Source: Micrococcales bacterium
Lineage (GTDB): Bacteria; Actinomycetota; Actinomycetes; S36-B12; UBA10799
NCBI GenBank assembly: GCA_023252115.1
Contig: JAHEXM010000122.1
Location: 1-6,007, forward strand
DNA length: 6,007 bases
Direction: 5' to 3'
Position 1 is the first letter of the stretch; the number at the start of each line of letters is the position of its first letter. Made by a program: the position numbers and the translations under genes. This document shows positions 1 through 4,373 of this stretch, piece by piece. The notes beneath the pieces were generated by a model. That model did no database searches, was not told the DNA's origin, and saw only the letters and a list, made by a program, of their open reading frames with translations.

Positions 1-115
<115 letters not shown>

Positions 116-148
116 CGCTGCATTCAATCGTTCGTTTCGGCACCATGG

Positions 149-158
149 CATAGCTATG
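149..158. repeat. 10-bp perfect palindrome CATAGCTATG
   Basis: CATAGCTATG reads the same on both strands. It lies between the SDR stop codon and the USP operon, about 40 bp upstream of the DosR-like box. A perfect 10-bp palindrome in an intergenic region may be an operator half-pair, but nothing identifies the regulator, and one palindrome of this length can arise by chance. Confidence 0.3.
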
Positions 159-168
159 TGATCAACAG

Positions 169-182
169 GTGCCTGTCGGCAC
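169..182. repeat. Inverted repeat GTGCC-tgtc-GGCAC
   Basis: A perfect 5-bp stem (169-173 with 178-182) with a 4-nt loop, 54 bp after the SDR stop codon and just upstream of the DosR-like box. No T-run follows, so it is a poor candidate for an intrinsic terminator. It could be a protein-binding dyad or a short RNA hairpin at the end of the SDR transcript. Confidence 0.3.
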
Positions 183-189
183 GCTGCAC

Positions 190-203
190 GGGACCAAAGG
201 CCC
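190..203 (+). promoter_or_regulatory. Putative DosR/DevR-type (OsdR-like) binding box upstream of the USP operon
   Basis: The sequence GGGACCAAAGGCCC matches the mycobacterial DosR/DevR consensus core GGGACTWWAGTCCC at 12 of 14 positions; the mismatches are the two positions flanking the central W-W-A-G (C for T at position 6, G for T at position 11). Its centre is about 75 bp upstream of the USP 1 ATG, a reasonable distance for an activator site near a promoter. DosR/DevR and its Streptomyces relative OsdR are known to activate USP genes under hypoxia or nitric oxide. The match is seen in the sequence; binding and the existence of a DosR-type regulator in this organism are inferred. Confidence 0.5.
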
Positions 204-257
204 TCGCCCGGCAAACCCGCAGGGTGAAACGGTGACCAAGAGACAATTTGGACAACG

Positions 258-265
258 AAGGTGAG
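258..265 (+). promoter_or_regulatory. Ribosome binding site deciding the USP 1 start
   Basis: AAGGTGAG lies 6 nt upstream of the ATG at 272. It supports ATG 272 over an in-frame TTG at 248, which would add eight residues without USP homology and has no comparable Shine-Dalgarno sequence. Confidence 0.7.
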
Positions 266-271
266 AGCACC

Positions 272-736
272 ATGAGCCAGAACAACAAGAACCGGACCGT
301 CGTTGTCGGCATCGACGGCTCACCCTCGAGCATCGATGCCTTGGGGTGGGCAGTTCGGGACGCTGAGGTTGGCGACTCCACTCTCACCGTCGCTATGGCG
401 TGGCGCGCTGAGCCCTCGATGGCCGTCAAGACGGGCGCCAACAGCAACTGGGTGCCAATGACGAGCCCCGAGTATGAGGACACGGCCCAGCAGTCGATCA
501 ACTCGATTGTGGCCGAGCACGTTCCAGATGAGTTTTCTGGCAAGGTCACGACAGTCGTTCGGGAGGGTGCCGCATCCCAAGTGTTAGTCGAGCTGGCCAC
601 TGAGCTTCACGCGAGTGCGTTGGTGGTTGGATCGCGCGGGCTAGGCGGCGTGACCGGGATGATGCTTGGCTCAGTGAGTGACTATTGCATTCGGAATGCA
701 CCATGCACAGTCGTCGTCGTGAGGCACCAGAAATGA
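272..736 (+). CDS. Universal stress protein, UspA family, ATP-binding type (first of tandem pair)
   Basis: The product is a 154-aa single-domain cytoplasmic Usp protein, the usual length for one domain. The N-terminal strand and loop TVVVGIDGSPSS (residues 9-20) carries the conserved Asp15 that contacts the nucleotide. The C-terminal motif G120-SR-G123-(9 residues)-G133-S134 is the G-2x-G-9x-G(S/T) signature of ATP-binding Usps, followed by the final strand CTVVVVR. Family members bind ATP and help cells survive growth arrest, hypoxia or redox stress, usually as dimers; no specific reaction is established. ATG 272 was chosen for its RBS and because the homology begins just after it. It is the first gene of an operon with USP 2 and a flavodoxin, its stop overlapping the next start as ATGA. 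A DosR-like box upstream suggests low-oxygen control, which is inference. Confidence 0.93.
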   Translation: MSQNNKNRTVVVGIDGSPSSIDALGWAVRDAEVGDSTLTVAMAWRAEPSMAVKTGANSNWVPMTSPEYEDTAQQSINSIVAEHVPDEFSGKVTTVVREGAASQVLVELATELHASALVVGSRGLGGVTGMMLGSVSDYCIRNAPCTVVVVRHQK

Positions 737-1257
737 GCGACAAACCGGCCCGGTACACGCCCTCGATATTGGTCGGGGTGGACGGATCGCCGCACAGTGA
801 CGATGCGCTGCGGTGGGCTGCAATGCAAGCGGGTCGCCGTGGCGAGCGGATTGATGTTGTCGCCTCCTGGCATGTCCCTTACGGACCCATTGAAGGACTC
901 GCTGGTGGAGCTACCGCGGTCGCCCGAAATCAGTTCGATTTCGAAGCCAGCGCAAAAACAGCTCTTGCGGAGACGCTCCAACGCTGCGCTGGAAGTCTTG
1001 ATGGGATCGACGTCAGCACTCACGTGATCCAGGGAAAGCCCACTGATGTCCTTGTTGACTTTGCTCGCCAACACAACTCGGTTCTGATGGTGGTGGGCAC
1101 GCGAGGCCGCGGTGGTTTTGCTGGCCTGATGTTGGGTTCAACGAGTCGTGCAACCGCCGACCGTTCCCCGTGCCCGGTCGCCGTTGTTCCGCCCGCGACC
1201 CGGGGCGACGTTGCAAGAGATCCGAGTGGGGGGAGTAACAAGTGGCCAAAGTATTAG
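733..1257 (+). CDS. Universal stress protein, UspA family, ATP-binding type (second of tandem pair)
   Basis: The product is a 174-aa Usp-domain protein. SILVGVDGSPHSDDALRWA (residues 11-29) is the N-terminal nucleotide-binding strand and helix with Asp17. G122-TR-G125-(9 residues)-G135-S136 is the ATP-binding G-2x-G-9x-G(S/T) motif, followed by the last strand CPVAVV. About 20 residues after it (PPATRGDVARDPSGGSNKWP and on) are hydrophilic and outside the Usp fold; they are partly encoded where the next gene begins. ATG 733 overlaps the USP 1 stop TGA (734-736) by 4 nt, and a GTGAGG sequence about 8 nt upstream can serve as RBS; a further in-frame TTG at 685 lies inside USP 1 and lacks homology. 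The two Usps are clearly diverged (different loops around residues 45-70), so they may form a heterodimer or have separate roles rather than being a recent duplication. Confidence 0.92.
   Translation: MSDKPARYTPSILVGVDGSPHSDDALRWAAMQAGRRGERIDVVASWHVPYGPIEGLAGGATAVARNQFDFEASAKTALAETLQRCAGSLDGIDVSTHVIQGKPTDVLVDFARQHNSVLMVVGTRGRGGFAGLMLGSTSRATADRSPCPVAVVPPATRGDVARDPSGGSNKWPKY
1228..1235 (+). promoter_or_regulatory. Ribosome binding site for the GTG start of the flavodoxin gene
   Basis: GGGGGGAG ends 6 nt before GTG 1242 and lies inside the USP 2 coding sequence. It supports initiation at GTG 1242, 16 nt upstream of the USP 2 stop codon end, rather than at a later codon. Confidence 0.6.
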
Positions 1258-1763
1258 TCGCCTACGGCAGCAAGCGTGGTGGCACACAGGGCATTGCGAT
1301 CATTCTGGGCGAGTCCCTGCGGGCAACTGGACTCACGGTGGATGTTCGTGCGTGCGATCAGGTTCACGACGTTTCTGCCTATGACGCAATCGTGGTCGGT
1401 GGATCGATCTATGCAGGTCATTGGCATCGTGCGGCCAGGCACTTTGTCAAGGAATACCGCAATGACCTGCTCGAACGACCGGTGTGGCTTTTCAGTAGCG
1501 GACCGTTGGACGATTCGGCGGATAACGGCACTCTTGCACCCGAGAAACAGGTTGCCGGATACGTCAGCCGCGTGGATGCCCGTGGGCACATGACGTTTGG
1601 TGGATATCTGTCCGAGACCGCCAAGGGTGTGATCGCAAAGCGGATGAGTAAGTCAATGGCTGGCGACTGGCGTAACAAAGACCAGATCAAAGCTTGGGGA
1701 AAACTTATCGCACAAGAGCTCGCGCAAATCGACCTGACGCGGCGGGACTTATCGGTGCATTAG
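1242..1763 (+). CDS. Flavodoxin-domain protein, HemG-like (menaquinone-dependent protoporphyrinogen IX dehydrogenase family)
   Basis: The product is a 173-aa single-domain flavodoxin-like protein with a GTG start. The first strand and FMN phosphate loop are visible as VLVAYGSKRGGTQGIA (residues 4-19), where S10-x-x-G-x-T15 fits the flavodoxin phosphate-binding pattern. YDAIVVGGSIYAGHWHRAARHF (47-68) and RPVWLFSSGPL (79-89) are the isoalloxazine-side loops typical of the HemG/flavodoxin_5 group. The end, roughly GDWRNKDQIKAWGKLIAQEL (141-160), is the conserved GD-R-W-I-WA-IA helix. Family members carry FMN; E. coli HemG oxidises protoporphyrinogen IX using menaquinone, but many actinobacterial homologues beside USP genes are uncharacterised, so electron transfer or quinone/haem redox chemistry is as far as one can go. 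It overlaps USP 2 by 16 nt, implying coupled translation. Haem synthesis would fit with the nearby cytochrome bd assembly genes, but this is speculative. Confidence 0.88.
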   Translation: MAKVLVAYGSKRGGTQGIAIILGESLRATGLTVDVRACDQVHDVSAYDAIVVGGSIYAGHWHRAARHFVKEYRNDLLERPVWLFSSGPLDDSADNGTLAPEKQVAGYVSRVDARGHMTFGGYLSETAKGVIAKRMSKSMAGDWRNKDQIKAWGKLIAQELAQIDLTRRDLSVH

Positions 1764-1786
1764 TCCTATAAAACCGGGACCTTTTT
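1763..1786 (+). terminator. Weak candidate intrinsic terminator after the flavodoxin gene
   Basis: GTCC (1763-1766) can pair with GGAC (1777-1780), with one adjacent T-G wobble, followed after one C by five Ts (1782-1786). The stem is very short, so efficient termination is doubtful. The same bases contain the GGGACC half-site, so the signal may instead be regulatory DNA. Confidence 0.2.
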
Positions 1787-1789
1787 GTG
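1776..1789 (+). promoter_or_regulatory. Possible degenerate DosR-like half-site upstream of the 254-aa gene
   Basis: GGGACCTTTTTGTG shares the first half GGGACC with the box at 190-203 and is centred about 70 bp before its gene's ATG, close to the about 75 bp seen for USP 1. The second half does not match (8 of 14 positions overall against the DosR consensus core). It is listed because of the shared half-site and the similar spacing; the match alone is not convincing. Confidence 0.22.
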
Positions 1790-1835
1790 AAATAGCTGCG
1801 CCGCAAGCTGAGACCATTTGAGAGTCAGATTTCAC
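1787..1835 (+). promoter_or_regulatory. Foldable leader: 7-bp inverted repeat enclosing a hairpin, next to the RBS
   Basis: GTGAAAT (1787-1793) and ATTTCAC (1829-1835) form a perfect 7-bp inverted repeat 35 nt apart. Inside it, AGCTGC (1794-1799) can pair with GCA-A-GCT (1803-1809) around a GCC loop with one bulged A. CTGA (1808-1811) and TCAG (1825-1828) could also pair, extending the outer arm. The downstream arm stops 1 nt before the Shine-Dalgarno sequence. It may be a regulatory RNA leader or an operator dyad. It does not resemble a riboswitch I recognise. Confidence 0.3.
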
Positions 1836-1836
1836 G

Positions 1837-1845
1837 AAGGAGGGG
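1837..1845 (+). promoter_or_regulatory. Strong ribosome binding site of the 254-aa gene
   Basis: AAGGAGGGG, a near-perfect anti-16S match, ends 6 nt before ATG 1852. It is the strongest Shine-Dalgarno sequence in the window and fixes the start codon. Confidence 0.8.
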
Positions 1846-1851
1846 TCAAGG

Positions 1852-2616
1852 ATGTCGCACTACAAGATGGCGATTCTTGAGGAAAAAGGCTTTGTTGTAC
1901 TTGATTCGTATGGGTCACCGATCAACTCCAGTGAATGGCGCAACGTCAGTTATGTCGACTGGAAGTCTTCAGGTGACACTAGGTTTGCTCCGCTCGCTAG
2001 TGCCTACGGTGACATTGAATGCAACGGGTTTTGGCACTTTGATCCACCGAAGGCAGACAAAGACGGGGTGTGGATTGACAGTCAGACATCAATTGCGCCA
2101 ACGTTGACGAAGCGCGCTCTGGAGCCTCAGGCCAACGTGGGCCGTTGCCGCATCATCGAGCTTCAGCCCAATACCTACGCGGACGCGTTGTACAACTCGC
2201 ACCTTGACGACAACAACCGGCTGAACCCTGACGAAACCGGCTGGGTGGTTCGCTGCTTCATGCAACTGACGGACAACCCTGACTCCTTCATGGTGTTGCG
2301 CGAGGACGTTAACGATCCGGATTCAGAGACTCGAATTGCGTTGCCGGCAGGGGCACAGATCGTCGTTGATTCAGAGCGCTTGTGGCATTCCGTTTGGCAT
2401 CAAGGCGACAAGCCTCGCTATTGCCTGATCACTTCATACGAGTCGGGTCCAGAGCTAGAGAAGTGGCTGGCCGCCAATCATGCGTCCAGCTCGGTGGCAA
2501 CACCGGAACTCAACCGGTCGTTCGCTCTGGAAAACGAAGAACAAGCGCGTGAACGAAGGAATGCGCGAACAGCGTTCTATGGCTATGACCCAACCAATGT
2601 GATGTCCGAGGCGTAG
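1852..2616 (+). CDS. Uncharacterised protein with HxD...H...R pattern, possibly 2-oxoglutarate/Fe(II) oxygenase-like
   Basis: I do not recognise this 254-aa protein with certainty. ATG 1852 is fixed by a strong RBS, and codon use looks coding throughout. No signal peptide or membrane segment is visible, so it is probably cytoplasmic. Residues 115-119 read NSHLD, giving His117-x-Asp119; 62 residues later comes RLWHSVWHQGDKPRYCLITS with His179 (or His183) and Arg189 ten residues after His179. An HxD...H triad with an Arg about ten residues later is the metal and co-substrate pattern of the double-stranded beta-helix 2OG-Fe(II) oxygenases, and the surrounding text (LPAGAQIVVDSERLWHSVWH) resembles the second half of the aspartyl/asparaginyl beta-hydroxylase fold. 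The N-terminal 110 residues are rich in Trp and the last 30 are charged and probably helical. It follows the USP operon on the same strand with its own leader and overlaps cydC by 34 bp tail to tail. The oxygenase call is a hypothesis. Confidence 0.85.
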   Translation: MSHYKMAILEEKGFVVLDSYGSPINSSEWRNVSYVDWKSSGDTRFAPLASAYGDIECNGFWHFDPPKADKDGVWIDSQTSIAPTLTKRALEPQANVGRCRIIELQPNTYADALYNSHLDDNNRLNPDETGWVVRCFMQLTDNPDSFMVLREDVNDPDSETRIALPAGAQIVVDSERLWHSVWHQGDKPRYCLITSYESGPELEKWLAANHASSSVATPELNRSFALENEEQARERRNARTAFYGYDPTNVMSEA

Positions 2617-4373
2617 GCCTGATCCCGCCGCACGTTGGTTGCGAACCAACCACCCTGGCGCATTAAGTGTGCCGCCGTACCGCGTTCACGAACCTGTCCT
2701 GCGGCCAGTACCAGGATCTCGTCGAACCGGTCGAGATCAGTGAGCGTATGGGTTATCAACACGACTGCCTGGTGGTGCTGAGCTGCCTGGCTGAGGATGT
2801 TGTCGGTGATTTCCGTAGCCGCGGTTCGATCGAGATGTTCGGTTGGCTCGTCATAGACGGCGATAGGTGGTCGGGCCAGCGCCGAACGGGCCAGTGCCAA
2901 TCGCTGACGTTGACCGCCTGATAACTGGGCGCCATGTTCGCCCACGGGTGTTGTGATACCGAGCGGCAGTTGCGAGACCCAGTCCCAGAGGTGCGCTTCG
3001 CGTAAGGCTTGTTCAACCTCGCTTTCAGAAGCATCAGGGCGAGCAAGCAGAACGTTTGCTGCAATGGTGTTGTCAAAGATGTGCGAGTTCTGCAGGCAAA
3101 GTCCGACAACTCGTCGAATCGAGTCTCCTGACAGTGACCCGTAGTCAATTCCATCCAGCGACGCCGAACCGTCAAACGGAACGAATTTGACCAGCGCGGC
3201 AGCAAGCGTTGATTTTCCAGATCCACTCGGACCAACAATTGCGATCCGCTTGCCCGAGGTGATTTCGAGATTGACGCCGCGCAGCGCTGGCGTTTCGCCG
3301 GGTGCCCATCGCACACTGAGATTCCGAACGCGCAAGACATGATCACCACCTCGGGCGGGCAACGGCTTTGGATGAGCCGGGTCAGGCGTCCGGTTTGGTG
3401 AATCAAGGAGTTCAACAATTCGACGTGCGCTTGCCCGGCTACGTGCTAGAGCCAGTGCGGCCGCCGGCAAGCTGGCAACAAGTTCGAACGCCACCAAAGG
3501 AATCAAGACCACGACCGCAAGGTCGACCCCGGGCAGTTCACCGCTATTCACTGCGGGGATCGCCACCACCAATACCCCGATGAGGGCGATGCCCTGCGCG
3601 AGCACCCCGATGGCAGCCGAGATGCCCATGCTTCGGGCCGCCTGCCGATCCAGTGAGCGCAATTGCCTGTCTAGGTGTGTCGTGGTGCTGAGCCTCAGAT
3701 CGGATGCATTATTTGCAACGACATCGGCGCAGGTGTCGAATTGACTGACGATGTCGGCGGAGAGTTCACCCTTGATCTGGGCGGTGGTACCCGTGGCACG
3801 CGCACCGACGCGGTATGCGATAGCGGGAGCCACGATCCCGCCAACCAACAAGCCGACGAGGAGCAGCGCGGCTGCCGACGGCAGTAGCCACGCAACGAAT
3901 GCAACGACACCAATACCGACGACAGTGGCTGAAGCGGAAGGCAGACCTGTTCGCAATCCGACATCGGCCGCGCCATCGACGTCGTCCACTATGCGACGCA
4001 CAGCGTCACCACGCTGAATCCCAGGAACACCCGAAGGTGATATCACCGCCAAGCGATCGACGATTCGCGTTCGTAGGTTCGTCAGGCCGCGAAGGGCTCC
4101 ATCGTGCGACACCAGGCGTTCGGAATATCGGAAGACCCCACGTCCCAACCCGAACGCACGCACGGCAACAATCGCAACCCCAAGCGCCAAGATTGGTGGC
4201 TGTTGCCAAGCGCGAGAGATCAACCATGCACTAGTTGCGATCAGCCCGATTGCGCAGGCCAACGACAACGATGCCAACCCAATCGCGGCAAGACTGCGAC
4301 TGGTGCTTGGGCGAATGTCTGACCACACGCGAGCGAGCGGGCGCCGTGTTCGGCTTGTCGAAATCGCTGTCAT
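2583..4373 (-). CDS. cydC: CydC, ABC transporter subunit for cytochrome bd assembly (thiol/haem-linked exporter)
   Basis: This 596-aa half-transporter has an N-terminal membrane domain (about residues 28-325) fused to an ATPase domain. TSAWLISRAWQQPPILALGV (47-66) and the RYSERLVSHD block (82-91) are hallmarks of CydC. The ATPase domain shows Walker A GPSGSGKST (381-389), Q-loop Gln428, a canonical LSGGQ signature (484-488), Walker B with Asp508-Glu509 (AVYDEPTEHLD) and switch His542, so it looks catalytically competent. CydDC is a heterodimeric inner-membrane exporter required for cytochrome bd assembly; it was described as a cysteine/glutathione exporter, and later structural work on the E. 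coli complex points to haem, with the SHD histidine region implicated (from memory). Its ATG overlaps the cydD stop (ATGA, 4370-4373) without a clear RBS, suggesting translational coupling. The final ~20 residues extend past the usual end and overlap the convergent gene. Confidence 0.95.
   Translation of the reverse strand: MTAISTSRTRRPLARVWSDIRPSTSRSLAAIGLASLSLACAIGLIATSAWLISRAWQQPPILALGVAIVAVRAFGLGRGVFRYSERLVSHDGALRGLTNLRTRIVDRLAVISPSGVPGIQRGDAVRRIVDDVDGAADVGLRTGLPSASATVVGIGVVAFVAWLLPSAAALLLVGLLVGGIVAPAIAYRVGARATGTTAQIKGELSADIVSQFDTCADVVANNASDLRLSTTTHLDRQLRSLDRQAARSMGISAAIGVLAQGIALIGVLVVAIPAVNSGELPGVDLAVVVLIPLVAFELVASLPAAALALARSRASARRIVELLDSPNRTPDPAHPKPLPARGGDHVLRVRNLSVRWAPGETPALRGVNLEITSGKRIAIVGPSGSGKSTLAAALVKFVPFDGSASLDGIDYGSLSGDSIRRVVGLCLQNSHIFDNTIAANVLLARPDASESEVEQALREAHLWDWVSQLPLGITTPVGEHGAQLSGGQRQRLALARSALARPPIAVYDEPTEHLDRTAATEITDNILSQAAQHHQAVVLITHTLTDLDRFDEILVLAAGQVRERGTAAHLMRQGGWFATNVRRDQAYASDITLVGS
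2634..2650. repeat. Perfect 7-bp hairpin GTTGGTT-GCG-AACCAAC near the convergent gene ends
   Basis: GTTGGTT (2634-2640) and AACCAAC (2644-2650) are perfect complements around a GCG triloop. The hairpin starts 17 bp past the stop codon of the plus-strand 254-aa gene and lies inside the last codons of cydC. No T-run follows on either strand, so it would be a non-canonical terminator or 3'-end stabiliser for the plus-strand transcript. Since it is also cydC coding sequence (W-F-A-T-N), it may be coincidental. Confidence 0.35.

Noticed and set aside
248..271. Upstream in-frame TTG start for USP 1
   Set aside because: The extension falls over the Shine-Dalgarno sequence of ATG 272 and adds residues with no USP similarity.
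154..600. Minus-strand 148-aa open frame opposite USP 1
   Set aside because: It is antisense to a clear USP gene, has no recognisable domain, and no RBS or operon partner; it is a shadow of the coding strand.
1744..1766. GGGACT...AGTCC arms at the flavodoxin gene end as a DosR box
   Set aside because: The half-sites are separated by 12 bp instead of the 2-bp centre of a DosR site and lie in coding sequence, so they are probably coincidental.
2502..2518. ACCGG-aactcaa-CCGGT hairpin as terminator for cydC
   Set aside because: A 5-bp stem within the coding region of the opposite gene and with no T-run on either side; too weak to list as a terminator.
2756..3418. Minus-strand 220-aa frame inside cydC
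   Set aside because: It is another frame of the same strand as a well-supported CydC with all ABC motifs; the translated product shows no family motifs.
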